A program made the translations under genes and the position numbers. The notes under the pieces are model-generated. The model was given only the letters and a program-made list of their open reading frames with translations. It searched no databases and was not told the origin of the DNA. DNA of 64,000 nucleotides from Vitellaria paradoxa (lineage: Eukaryota > Streptophyta > Magnoliopsida > Ericales > Sapotaceae), in assembly GCA_019916065.1 (NCBI GenBank), contig CM034240.1, positions 50,368,372 through 50,432,371 of the forward strand, in the 5' to 3' direction. Position 1 is the stretch's first letter; the number at the start of each line of letters is the position of its first letter. Of the stretch, positions 1-10,260 are shown in pieces.

Positions 1-35
1 ATAAGGATGAAAGTGATGTAATAGAAAGAGATAAA

Positions 36-1370
36 TTGCTCAACCAGATGCAAACTCTCTATAATCAACATGAGAACCTATTCAAAAAATATAAATACAT
101 TTTTATTTTACATTATGATTATGAAAATTTAGATGAAGAATACTGCGCGACCAGCATGATGAATGAAGGTTCATCTGATTCTGAAACTGAAATATCAGCT
201 AATTTAGAACTAGATAAAGAGCTAGCAAAAAAGCTAGATAAAACTTTAAACCTAGATAAAAACCTAGAGAAGAGAAAAATAGGAATATTAGATCACCTAG
301 ATGAAAATTCATAAACTAAACCTGTTATTAGAAAAAAGATATTATTTTGAGCATATTTATTAAAAGAAAAAAGTGAATCTAGTTCCGATGAGATTTATGT
401 TAAAGAATAACTTGAACCTAGTCCTTCTAAAAGAGAAAACTTAAATAAATTCAATGTTCCTGCTAATGGGATATATATAAACCTTAATGATGTACATCTT
501 AGAGACTATTAAAGTACTATTGAAGAATGGGCACAAGTCATGTCCATTGTCATAACTGATTATAAAAATACATGGGATAGGAAAAGATTTCTAGACTATA
601 TAGTAGGAACATTACAAAAAAATATTTTAAATTGGCTAAAAGTTTGGGAAGGATCTGAAGATGGCAAACGAGAAAAAAATTTATGTTTAGCTAAAAAAAA
701 AAAGAGAAAATGATTTTATAAAAATTCTCTTAAATTTTTCTACATCAACCAAAAGATTTTTGTGGAATAATATCTTCAGATGATACCAAAAAGAGATGAC
801 ATATGTTTTATCAAAAATAAAACTTTGCGATATCTATAAATACACAGATTTTGTAAAGTTATATCAAAAATACTTTTAGATGTTAAAACATGAAAGCATG
901 CCTCATTGGAAGGAACAAACTTTTCGTAAACTCCCAGATTCATGGGATGAAATATATAAAAAATAATATCCAGAACACCAAGAAAAAATTGGTAGTTCTG
1001 ATTCTCTAGGATTAAGAATTAATTTCGGTTATAAAATAATGACTGAACACTGTCTTTAAAGAAAAGCCCAAAAACAGATAAAAAACCAATTGTCTAAATC
1101 AGTTGAAGGGAAGGCCTGCTATGTCAAAATCCTAAAAGAATATTAGGAAATTGGATGCTCTGTGAATAAACTATATCACAGACACAAGAAAAAACATTTT
1201 AAAACTAAAAAGTGAAAATATAGAAATAAAAGAATATTTCCAAAGAATAAATATGATAGAAAATTCAAGAAGAAAAATTTCAGAAAAAAGTCATTAAAAC
1301 TTGCACTTACTATTTCTGGAACGAAAAAGGTCATATTGTACCTAATTGTCCCAAAAAAAAAAAAACAATA
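36..1370 (+). pseudogene. Caulimovirid coat-protein (Gag-like) region, broken
   Basis: The first open stretch (36-314, 92 codons) is rich in Asp, Glu and Lys, like the acidic arm of caulimovirid coat proteins. A core follows at about 440-700 (motif IEEWAQVMS and then ILNWLKVW), then a Lys/Arg-rich RNA-binding stretch at about 1,130-1,300. The end is a zinc knuckle at 1,299-1,355 which reads CTYYFWNEKGHIVPNC. Caulimovirids use C-x-C-x2-C-x4-H-x4-C here; the first Cys, the His and the last Cys are in place, while the second and third Cys positions are Tyr and Trp. Stops are frequent, for example after 312 and near 510, 880 and 965. The region is dead and the ORF start at 36 is only the first ATG in the window. 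Confidence 0.75.
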
Positions 1371-1440
1371 AGGTAGTTAAATTTCTATAAGAAAATAACC
1401 TAAAAAATTGTTTAGGAAATAAAATAAATTCAGAGGAAAA

Positions 1441-2331
1441 GGTTTTATATAAAATAGAATCTATTTCTTTTGATTCTACAGGACAAAGTGAAGAATTCAT
1501 TTTCATGATGAAGGAACCTACTAATGGAAATCTGGAAACCTTTGAACCAGTTCCTAAAAATTTAAACCAAATTTATTAGAAAACATAATCAAAGATGATA
1601 TAACAATTGAAAATGACAAATTAATTAAATACAAAGTTCTTAAAGCAAAAAAATTGTATATTGAATTCAGGTTTAAACCTTGATAAGCCCAACACTTCAA
1701 AAGATGTGAAGGAATAACAAAGACAAAATCCTTCTCTGATGGGTAAATCGAAATATAAATTTTTGATAAAGAAAAAATAAGAAAACTTAAACAAAAATAT
1801 CATAAAGTAAGATTCGTTCACATTGGTATAATCCGAATAGAGATTAGGCCATTGTTCACTCATCAATTATATGTGTAGTCCAAGATAAAAGATTTTATGA
1901 CCCTGTTCAATCATTAATAGAGTGAATAGAATCTAATCTTATTTTTTGAGAAATCCTCTTTAGAATATTTAGTGTCTATAAATGATAAAAAAATTCAAGA
2001 TATATTAACATTGAGAATTCAAACTCAGAATATTAAGATGGACGGTAACACTAATTATCTAAAAATATCTTGGAAAGTTGTTCATCAATTAACCAGCGAT
2101 ACTGAAGTCAAAACAAACAAAGTTAACTTTGCTATGGTTGAGTTACATGAATCCAAACTTTTTGACACTAAAATCAAACCAAGATTGGTTAATATAAGAT
2201 TTGAGAATACCAAAAAAAATGGGTATTTGAAAATTTTACGAGAGATCAACCAGAATTCTGTCATAAATCAATTGAATTTTAAGTATCAAGAAATGCACTC
2301 TACTTTAGAGATAACAAATTATCTGTAAGTA
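1441..2331 (+). pseudogene. Caulimovirid movement-protein region, broken
   Basis: At 1,811-1,869 the frame reads FVHIGIIRIEIRPLFTHQL, which matches the conserved core of the caulimovirid (30K superfamily) movement protein, a tubule-forming protein that moves virus through plasmodesmata. Downstream, 1,972-2,328 is an open 118-codon stretch with ILTLRIQTQNI and YLKISWKVV blocks in the order expected for the C-terminal two thirds of the same domain. The two pieces are separated by stops and a frame change near 1,880-1,970. The stretch 1,441-1,790 is less certain and may be the linker between coat and movement domains. This region lies downstream of the coat zinc knuckle, which is the informative gene order. 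Confidence 0.65.
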
Positions 2332-2559
2332 GAAAATCATTTAAAATGAATAATTTCAAAAATATTAAAAAAGGTTTCTTAAGCTCAAGTAGCTTTGATA
2401 GAGAAACTAGATTAAGACTAATCTAAGTTCTAATTCTTCTTGGAAGTTCTTCTAAAGAAAAAAACAAAAATCCATTATTTTTGAACAACTAATTATGGAT
2501 TTAAAAACAATATTCTTTTCTTATAATCAAAATAAGAGAAAATATTGTTATATTGAGAT

Positions 2560-2927
2560 CACATTTGAATTTGAGGACTATAAACTATACAGCATGCATG
2601 CACTTATGGATACTACAGCTACAATTGCAGTATGTCAGCCAAATGTCATACCCAAAGAATATTAGATTCAAATGAAAAATCTTGTCTTAGCAAAAACTGC
2701 TAATGACACCACCTCTATAATGGACTTTAAAACAAATGATATTTTATTTTCTATAAAAATAACTAAAGGTAAAAAGACTTTTAGGACCCCAAAAATATTG
2801 TGTTTTCCTTTAATGCATGGGGATATACTTTTAGGAAATAATTTCCTTGCTCAGTATTATCCTATGAGCGTATCCCATTATCATGTAACATTGACTAATA
2901 GAAACAAATCTTACCAGATTCCTTAGA
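2560..2927 (+). pseudogene. Caulimovirid aspartic protease region, broken
   Basis: The frame contains ALMDTTATIAVC at about 2,600-2,636, the flap-side equivalent of the D-T/S-G-A/S active site of retroviral-type proteases, with the expected Gly replaced by Thr. About 65 codons later DILLGNNFLAQYYP (2,821-2,862) matches the hydrophobic I-L-G block that closes this domain in pararetroviruses. A TAG near 2,662 separates the two, so the annotated ATG at 2,672 is not an authentic start. In a live virus this domain would release the reverse transcriptase from its polyprotein. The position directly before the RT region supports the call. Confidence 0.65.
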
Positions 2928-2989
2928 TAAAAACACATGATTCAATCGGCACTAAATGACTTGTTCAAATCAAGCATGGTGATAGTAGT

Positions 2990-3850
2990 CCAACTTTAAT
3001 CAATTCCTTAAAATCAATTAATGAATCTCATTGGGTTTATAACAAATTAAGCCCCAATTCCTCAAAAGATCATTTAATGCTATGGAAAAAACTCTCATAT
3101 ATTGTCATCTAAAACTAAAAGATGAACAGAAAATAATTAGGGTAAAACCTATGGTCTACACCAAACAGGATATAGACGAATTTTAAGTTCAGATAAAAGA
3201 ACTTATTGATAAGAGACTTATAGAACCAATTAGAAGACAACATTCCAGTTCTGCTTTTCTTGTAATGAATCATAGTGAAAGAAAAAAAGAAAAAACTATG
3301 ATGGTCATTAATTAAAAAAAATTGAGCAAAAATTTAATCTTAGTAACTCAACTAGAGTACTAAAATATTTAGTAAGTTTGACTGTAAATTAGGCATTTGG
3401 CAAATCAAACTTACCGAAGAGTCAAAACCATTGATTGCTTTTTCACCTCCGTTGGCCATTACCAATGGACAATGTTACCATTTGGAATATGCCATGCGCC
3501 ATAAATATTTCAAAGATGGATGGATGATATCTTTAAAGACATTAAAGATTTCTACCTAGTTTACATAGATGATATATTGATTTTCTCTTAAAATAGAGAA
3601 GAGCATAAACATTACTTAGGTATAGTTTGCAAAAAATTCCTTGATAATGGAATAATTCTCAGTCCAAAAAAGATTGAGATAGAAAAAGAAGAAATTGATT
3701 ATTTAAATATTGTACTCAGTTCAACAGGTATTGTGTTACAATCTAATGTAATCACAAAAATTAAAGAGTTTCTTAAAAAACTAGAAACCCTAAAAGACTT
3801 GCAAAGTTTTTTTAGTTTATTAAACTATGAAAGACAATTTATAACAAAAT
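2990..3850 (+). pseudogene. Caulimovirid reverse transcriptase region, broken
   Basis: The region carries recognisable RT blocks: a start with VRVKPMVYTKQDIDEF-like residues near 3,140 (seen as RVKPMVYTKQDIDEF), IKELIDKRLIEP near 3,197, SSAFLVMNH near 3,246, KLGIWQIKLTEESKP near 3,385, and the catalytic YIDDIL at 3,562-3,579. HYLGIV and LDNGIILSPKKIEI follow. YIDD is typical of plant pararetroviruses and gypsy-type elements. Stops (for example in DEF-stop-VQ near 3,184 and after IFS near 3,589) and frame changes near 3,310-3,370 break it. It would have copied pregenomic RNA to DNA. Confidence 0.8.
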
Positions 3851-3859
3851 CTTTCAAAA

Positions 3860-4460
3860 TGGGAAAAACCATTCCTTGAAAAATTGAAGAAAGTTCAAAA
3901 GAATCAAAAAAATTTTAATATAAAATTGAATGGAACGAGGAAGATACAAGGAGATTAAAAGAAATCAAAACCTTATGCAAACCTAATTTAAAGGTTTATT
4001 TCCCTACAAAATCTGATCTCTTAATTCTAGAGACAGATGCTTCAGAAATATTTCGAGGAGTAATACTAAAAACAGTAAAGATAAAAGAAAAATCTGAACA
4101 AACAAATATATTCAAAATTCTTAAAAAACAGAAAGGTTCTAAAGAATTAATATGTGAATATAATTCTGGTAAGTTCAAACCAAATAAAATTAATTATAAT
4201 TTTTGAAAAAGAACTCTTAGCCATAAAAAAATTATATAAAGAGATTTCATATCTATTTAGTTTTTGTTAAGTTTCTGATAAGAACAGATAATCAAGTGGT
4301 TAAAAACTTTCTTAAAAAAAAAAGAGAGTTAAATATAACTCTAGAAAAATTAAGTGATCCAATTATATTTCTCAATATTCATTTGAAGTTGAGCACATTA
4401 GATCTATTAAAAATATTCTTGCAAATTATCTTAATAGGTATTCAGATGGATATTAAAAAC
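3860..4460 (+). pseudogene. Caulimovirid RNase H region, broken
   Basis: LILETDASEIFRGVILK at 4,021-4,071 holds the first catalytic Asp of the RNase H domain (TDAS block). Further on there is a degenerate ELLAIKK-like block near 4,212 (second acidic residue) and a RTDNQVVKNF-like block near 4,282 (third). HLKLSTLDLLKIFLQIILIG-like residues near 4,380-4,440 correspond to the closing part of the domain, in shifted frames. The domain follows the RT without a gap, as in all reverse-transcribing elements. Several frameshifts are present after 4,200. Confidence 0.65.
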
Positions 4461-4479
4461 TAACAAATGTCTTTATGCT

Positions 4480-5580
4480 GCAGAAATCAGAAAAGCCAAA
4501 TAAGACTGAAATGTCCAAGGCAACCAGCTCTAAGGTAAGGAAGTAATAGTAAACAAGCTCAAAATACTTCTTCAATCCTGGTTTGGAGAACAAACTTCAT
4601 GATCCCCTAAATAAAATATGGAAAAGACATATTTCAAGAAAAAATTATGAATTCTGCAAAATAATAACCGAAATTGTATGCGAGCTAACAAAGCTCTAGG
4701 ACAAAAATTAATAATTTAAAAGAGTTGTAAAAAAAATATGATTTCAAAATTTGTATTTGAGACTTTTTTGTTTGATTACCAAATGATTCATGAAAATTTT
4801 GGAAATTACTAATGGTAATTCTCATTTTGAAAAAATCAAAAGAATAAAGCTTTATGAAAATGTTAAACAAGTCATTCCTAAAGTAGTATTTCAATTGTTG
4901 ATAAATATATCAATAATCAAAGGATTAAACCAGTCCTTCAAGAATTTTTTGAAAAACCAAATATGATCTTATTTTTCATATCAGAAAAATCTAGTTCGAC
5001 CTTCAAGATGACAATTGGAGGTTCAAAGTAATTGATTGGGGTTTGGTCAAAAAGATCATATTCAATCCACTAGAGGCAACAGCCTATCAAGATTTTCCGG
5101 CACTGATTAAAAGCATGATCAACAAAATTTCCTATAGTTTTGGAAGAAAAACACATGGTAACTGATGGTAGGAGATTATTTGTATCTTTTACTTTACCTC
5201 CATTGATATTCCAAGCTACTGAAAAATAGAAAAAGAGCGTTCGACTTTTTAAACAAAATTAGTCGAATGAAAATTGATGCTCTATCAGAGGTAGCAATCT
5301 ACCTCAATGATATGTATGAAAAATTTGAAGTAAAAATAAAATTAGAAGCCGCACTCTCAACTGATGAAACCCAAGCAGAATAAGATTATTGGGAAAATAT
5401 GACTAAGGAAGAGTAACATAATATTAAAAACACGATGGAAGGCTAGCAAAAGCTATTCCATCATAGAAGCATAGTGGACCAACTCAGAATGTTGCTAAAA
5501 GAAACAGAAATGGGTCATCAACGATTGCACCCTTATCCAGCAATAACAGAGCTCATGTGAAGACCAAGTGAAGGAATCTA
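4480..5580 (+). pseudogene. 3'-terminal caulimovirid coding-like region (transactivator position)
   Basis: Between the RNase H region and the promoter lies about 1.1 kb that is less AT-rich than its flanks and contains open pieces on the + strand, e.g. a block with IFNPLEATAYQDFPALIKS near 5,058-5,115 and a C-terminal block ending near 5,560. In caulimo-, cavemo- and solendoviruses this is where the transactivator/inclusion-body protein lies. I could not recognise a decisive motif, so the assignment rests on position only. Stops and frameshifts are numerous. Confidence 0.35.
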
Positions 5581-5689
5581 CTTTAACCACAAGCAATTCC
5601 ATAATTGTGTTACTTTTTTTGTCGTTGTTTTTTTCTTTTAGACCTTATCTTTTATTTTGTATGTTTAAGTTCTAAATTTGAAGTTCGAA

Positions 5690-5830
5690 TTTGAGGCCTA
5701 TTTAAAGGGATCTTGATGTAATAAGAAGACTCTAAAAATAAAGAGTGCTCTCTCATTCTCTTTGTAATATTTCTTATGTTCCTGCATAAGAGTGTTATCA
5801 ATAAAAGTCCAAGTGTTTTACTACTTTCCT
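5690..5830 (+). promoter_or_regulatory. Pararetroviral TATA box and poly(A) signal region
   Basis: TATTTAAAG at 5,699-5,707 is a TATA-like box, followed by a stretch with TCTCTCATTCTC and an AATAAA at 5,800-5,805. This is the expected position for the single promoter and terminator of a caulimovirid, which makes a terminally redundant pregenomic RNA. The function is inferred from the order of parts; the sequence shows only the two short motifs and their spacing of about 100 bases. Confidence 0.5.
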
Positions 5831-5876
5831 AAGTGTTCTTATTTTCTGACCTGAGCATCCAAGCTCAAAATTCTAC

Positions 5877-5890
5877 TGGTATTAGGGCAT
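5877..5890 (+). other. Degenerate tRNA-Met primer binding site
   Basis: TGGTATTAGGGCAT matches the plant initiator tRNA-Met primer site (TGGTATCAGAGC followed by A/C-rich bases) with two changes in the first 12 positions. It sits about 70 bases after the AATAAA of the viral remnant. In Caulimoviridae this site marks the start of the conventional genome map, so the remnant seems to run through the genome junction. A short open stretch beginning at ATG 5,907 follows and may be the leader of the next, missing, genome unit. Confidence 0.55.
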
Positions 5891-5949
5891 AGACAATTCT
5901 GAGGCTATGAATTACCATCTTAATGAAGGTCAGTAACTTATGAATGATG

Positions 5950-6406
5950 ATCTTAGAGCTTATCTTATCCATTCTGCTTTTATTAAATCTTTTTTCTTCT
6001 TATATATGTAATTATGTTGCTTCAGGAGGTTCTTTAAATATTTTATATGAACCATATATTTAATATTAATAGACTTATCTATTGATCGTAATAAAAAAAT
6101 CATAAATCTATAAATTAGGGTACTAGGTAGTATGTGTAGATTTTAAGGGTGTGTTTTGTAAATACTAAAAAATTGGTAACTCGTTTCTGTAAATAGTTGA
6201 GTGGTCCCCAAGGGTTATTTTGTGATTTCTAAAAACTATGGGATTACGGGGGTGTAAGTGTAATAAGTTAAAATGTTTAAGGAGTATTAGTTTAAGTTAC
6301 CCTTTTAAAGTATGTTGAGTACCAAAAAAAGCCATAATAGTTTAAAAGAATCGACTTGCCCAATTATCAATCATTGTTTAAGTAGACTTAAAGATACATA
6401 ATATTC
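5950..6406. other. AT-rich intergenic stretch
   Basis: Non-coding, AT-rich DNA between the pararetrovirus remnant and the first MITE. I see no gene, RNA or clear repeat here. The first 130 bases may still be viral leader. Confidence 0.5.
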
Positions 6407-6552
6407 GGGAGTGTTTAGTGGGACAAAACTAATTAAAACTTACCAATTTTTTATACTTTTTTCAATCAAATCTTACTACATATTACTTTTATATTAAATT
6501 TTTATATTTTTATTATACTTTTTAACCAAATTTTTACTAACCAAACACTCCC
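6407..6552. mobile_element. Small MITE with GGGAGTGTTT termini
   Basis: The left end reads GGGAGTGTTTAGTGGGACAA and the reverse complement of the right end reads GGGAGTGTTTGGTTAGTAAA, a terminal inverted repeat of about 20 bases around a 146-bp AT-rich core without coding capacity. No clean target duplication is visible (flanks ATATTC and TATATC). The right terminus is also present, diverged, at about 9,590-9,603, at the start of the second copy of the RING-gene duplication. Confidence 0.6.
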
Positions 6553-6625
6553 TATATCTTATAGTGCAAGTTTGGATTAGAAAATAATCTGATTATTTTT
6601 TTTTTCCAAATCGGACTTGAGTTTC

Positions 6626-6633
6626 TATAAATA
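6626..6633 (+). promoter_or_regulatory. TATA box upstream of RING copy A
   Basis: TATAAATA, followed by GG, within a stretch conserved between the two copies. It lies about 490-550 bases before the RING reading frame, which would leave a long 5' leader. Its role is inferred from motif and conservation. Confidence 0.4.
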
Positions 6634-7116
6634 GGTCTTCGCCCACATATTTATTATACCGTTTTAGTAATTTTTTCTCAAAGTTTTTAATAATTGAATA
6701 GCGTTATTCTGTTAAGTAGTTAATCTCATCTCATAATAATTTACAATGCTTCAATTAACCCAGACATAGTCGGAGGGAGATGAAAAAAATAAGAATAAAA
6801 AATAATTAAAAGGAAAACATTTTGCGTGAATTATATTTTGAGCTGAATTTAAATTTTATCTATTTACTTTCAATTATACCGAGTAACTTTTATAATTACA
6901 TCAAACTTTAATTTACTCATTTTGTTAATAACTATTTAAAAAAAAAGTGATCGATGTAAGGTACTTTTTATTAATAAAATATGAAAAAGAGAGTCGAAGT
7001 AAACCTCAATAAGTACGGTGGGTGGAGACAGTTGATGGTTATTTTCTATTTCCATTTCTCCACAAACCAAACAAAGGGTAAAGCCTCCGTCCCTAAACCA
7101 AGGCACACAGCTGGTT

Positions 7117-7768
7117 TTGAGCTGCCTCATCACCATCTACATACATATATACACACACATGCATCTATATTGGTTGCAATTTCTGTCATCGATGAAAGAG
7201 TACTACCTAGCCATGAAAGAGAAAATAGCAGATTTCGATGGAGAAGCCAGCAAGATGGTGGCCATCTTCGTCTTAGTGGCTGTCCCTGTTCTCTCCTTAC
7301 TCCATTTACACGCTCAACATTCCTTGCCGTCGCCTGTTCTGTCTATCTTCCATCGCCCGCCGTGACAATGTTGAAGCAGCAAAAGCAGAAGAAGAGAGAG
7401 AGAAAAATGGGCTCCAAATTAACTGTATCGTGTGCCTCAGCCAAGTCAAAAGGGACGAGAAACCTCGGTTTCTTCCCTGCAACCATGGGTTTCATCTCCA
7501 CTGCATCAATGGCTGGTTGCAGGCCCACCCGACGTGCCCTCTTTGCAGGTACCCAGTTGCTGATTTCGATCATGATCATCGTCGACGACCGAATCGTCTC
7601 TACCATGGTTGGGTAACTTGGGTTTATTCTTTTCTTCTCTCTGTGGAAAATTTCCGTCAGTGGTTGGCGAACCTCTCAGCCCCAAGCTCAGGTCCTCTCT
7701 CTTTTCGTGTTCCGGCGGCTTCCAATAGAACTGATTATGATAACGATGATGATTATTATTATTAATTT
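7117..7768 (+). pseudogene. RING-H2 finger gene, copy A, frameshifted
   Basis: Copy A of a RING-H2 E3-ligase-like gene. The N-terminal part (7,117-7,365) contains MKEYYLAMKEKIADFDGEAS and a membrane-spanning segment (VAIFVLVAVPVLSLLHLHA). The C-terminal part (7,430-7,765, with the reading frame open from about 7,370) holds an intact C3H2C3 finger, from CIVC through PCNHGFHLHC to CPLC. The two parts lie in frames that differ by one base: near 7,350-7,360 copy A has one extra C compared with copy B, creating a TGA at 7,363-7,365. Copy A also lacks three bases (one codon) present just after this point in copy B. Unless translation starts downstream of the shift, no full protein can be made. Its C-terminus ends in an Asp/Tyr-rich tail absent from copy B. 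Confidence 0.75.
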
Positions 7769-9687
7769 AGGAAAAATTACACTAATTTATATACTTATCG
7801 GATCAAACGGCACTACTTAGAAAAGTTTGGCAAAAATTTATAAAAAATTAAAAAAAAATTGATAACGTTAGTAAAAATTTGCAAAACGTTGAGTTTTAAA
7901 ATAAATGCATAAAAACAAAAAATAAACAAATATTAATAAAAGTTTGTAAAAATTAACAAATGTTCGGATACGGATCCCCTTGCAAGGGGTTGAATAAAAT
8001 TTTAAATGTAAGAAAATGGTGTGTAATTTTTTATTTGTTCTTATTTGTTTTAATTTATCGTATTAGAACTACTCTCTAAAGTTTGAATGTATGTGGTGTT
8101 CATCAAGTTTCTGCGTTAAATTTCCTTTTGCAACCATATTAAAGGGGTGTTTAGAAATTCAAAAAAATTTAAAAAAACTCAACTTTTAAGATTGATGTAA
8201 TATAAAAATGATAAGTGACAAATTTTAATTGGAATGATTTGAAAACTTTTAAAATTTTTTAAGTTTTTTTTTTATTTCTAAACGGACTCTAAGAGATGTT
8301 TAGAGTAATAAAAAAATTATAAAATTTGATAAAAAGTTACGGATTAATAATTTTTACAATAAAATAAAAAATAAATAATTTTAAAATTTTTTTCATAATT
8401 TTAATGTTTTCCAATGCCTCAATCAACGAGCCAATGGTACCTTCTGCAAATGAAAGGCAAAAAAGTCAATAATACGCATTTCTTCGAATTCACACTTTCA
8501 AAGATTCTTTTGGGTATTACATGACGACTCGTTGTTGGATGAAATTATAGCACGTAAACATATTTAAATGGTTACATTTAATCAAACGATTCAGATTAAT
8601 ATGTTACAAGATTGATATTAAAATTGATATTAATATTTTATTTTTTAAAAATAAACTGATTTTTGTTAAAATTAAATTTTGTTTTTGATAAGAGTTATTT
8701 GCATTGTTAATAGAAAAATGTCTAAAGATGAAAAAAAGCTTAAATAATTAAAAATTTGTAATTTTTATTTTAAGTATTTTCTATTTTTGTGAAAATATGT
8801 GAATAAAATACCTAAAATTAGGATTATAAACGAGTGAAGTACGATACTACTCAGATTTAGCTTGTTCAGTAAACGAGTTCCGAATGTTTGTTCAATTTTA
8901 ATTTATTTTACTAATAATATTTTGTGCTGTAAAAAAAAATTAATGCATCAAATTGGTAAGTCACATGACTCACAATAAAAAAAAAAAAAAAAAAAAAAAC
9001 TTTAACTTATTGTGATAATTTTATATATTATATTTATATATTTCAAATGTAATTAATAATATAAAAATATTATATATGCAGAGTTATAAACTTATATATA
9101 GAGGTAACATATAAATTTAAAAATTTATTATTTTAAACAATTGTTTAAAGAATAATTACTAATATAGAAATTGTTCAACTAAAAATTCAACAAATTGTAA
9201 AGCAAATTTTAGAATAATAAATATATTCTATCATGATGTAAACTTAAAATATTTCATTAATATATTTTAAATATATTATTTAATTATATTACAAATCAAG
9301 TACTATCGTGTACCTGTCGCATCAACATCTCTATGTTTGTGGACTTGACCTGACAGCACATTAAAAGCCTTTTAGTGAGACCATGGCCCAAGTCTAAGAC
9401 AAATGTGGTTGCAACTAAAATTTATGACACTTCGTTTAAAAAAATTTCTTTCAAATTGATTTGATTTAAAAATAAAAAATTAATTTGATTTGATAAATAA
9501 AAATTTATATTTAAAATACATTTTGAATTCAACAATTGAATTAATTTGATTTAAAAGAAATAGTTAATAAAAAATACAAAATACGATAAAAATGAATTTA
9601 ACAAACGCTCCCTTCATATCTCATAGTGCAAGCTTGGATAAGAAAATAAGTCTGATTATTTTTTTTTTCAAATCGGACTTGAGTTTC

Positions 9688-9695
9688 TATAAATA
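9688..9695 (+). promoter_or_regulatory. TATA box upstream of RING copy B
   Basis: TATAAATA followed by GG, the counterpart of 6,626-6,633 in copy A and likewise well conserved in its flanks. It lies about 570-650 bases before the likely start codon. Confidence 0.4.
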
Positions 9696-10260
9696 GGTCT
9701 TCGCCCACATATTTATTACACCGTTTTAGTAATTTTTTCTCAAAGTTTTTAATAAATGAATAGCATTATTCTGTTAAGTAGTTAATCTCATCTCATAATA
9801 ATTTACAATTCTTCAATTAACCCAGATATAGTTGGAGGGAGATGAAAAATAATAATAATAAAATGGAAATCTCTTATTGATTATTTTATTTTACTTTTTT
9901 TATTTTAAGAAAAAAATAAGAATAAAAAATAATTAAAAGGAAAACATTTTGCGTGAATCATATTTTGAGCTGAATTTAAATTTTATCTATTTACTTTCAA
10001 TTATACCGAGTAAACTCTTATAATTGCATCAAACTTTAATTTACTCATTTTGTTAATAACTATTAAAAAAAAGTGATCGATGTAAGGTACTTTTTATTAA
10101 TAAATATGAAAAGAGAGTCAAAGTAAACCTAAAGAGAGTCAAAGTAAACCTTAAAGATACAGTCGGTGGAAAGAGTTGATGGTTCTTTTCTATTTCCATT
10201 TCTCCACAAACCAAACAAAGGGTAAAGCCTCCGTCCCTAAACCAAGGCAAGCAGCTGGTT

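Larger units (their letters stand above)
1..5950 (+). mobile_element. Endogenous caulimovirid (plant pararetrovirus) remnant
   Basis: A degenerate, integrated pararetrovirus genome read on the + strand. In order it shows an acidic and then basic coat-protein region ending in a CxC-type zinc knuckle, a movement-protein core, an aspartic protease, a reverse transcriptase with YIDD, RNase H, a further coding-like region, a TATA/poly(A) region and a tRNA-Met-type primer site. The knuckle pattern and the movement-protein core are known marks of Caulimoviridae and separate it from Ty3/gypsy elements. Coat before movement is an order I associate with cavemo- and solendovirus-like genomes, whereas petu- and florendoviruses have movement first; the genus is an inference. 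Stops and frameshifts occur throughout, so it cannot encode virus proteins. The left end lies outside the window; the right end is near 5.9-6.1 kb. Confidence 0.85.
6540..9590. repeat. Direct duplication, copy A (RING-gene unit)
   Basis: About 3.05 kb that recurs directly downstream as copy B. Matching landmarks are the TATA region (6,626 and 9,688), the RING coding region (7,117 and 10,261), the block with ACGAGCCAATG (8,425 and 11,518), the poly(A)-flanked block (8,940 and 12,088) and the block with ACATTAAAAGCCTTTTA (9,358 and 15,769). Copies differ by many substitutions and small indels, so the duplication is not recent. The stretch after the gene, 7,770-9,590, is AT-rich non-coding DNA, including a poly(A) run at 8,979-8,999. 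Confidence 0.85.

Noticed and set aside
1621..1866. An 81-codon - frame in the pararetrovirus
   Set aside because: It is antisense to the movement-protein core, which explains the conservation of the + strand; no minus-strand genes are known in this family.
6981..7616. A 211-codon + frame overlapping RING copy A
   Set aside because: It runs in a different frame from the conserved RING coding region and has no recognisable domain; it is a shadow frame.
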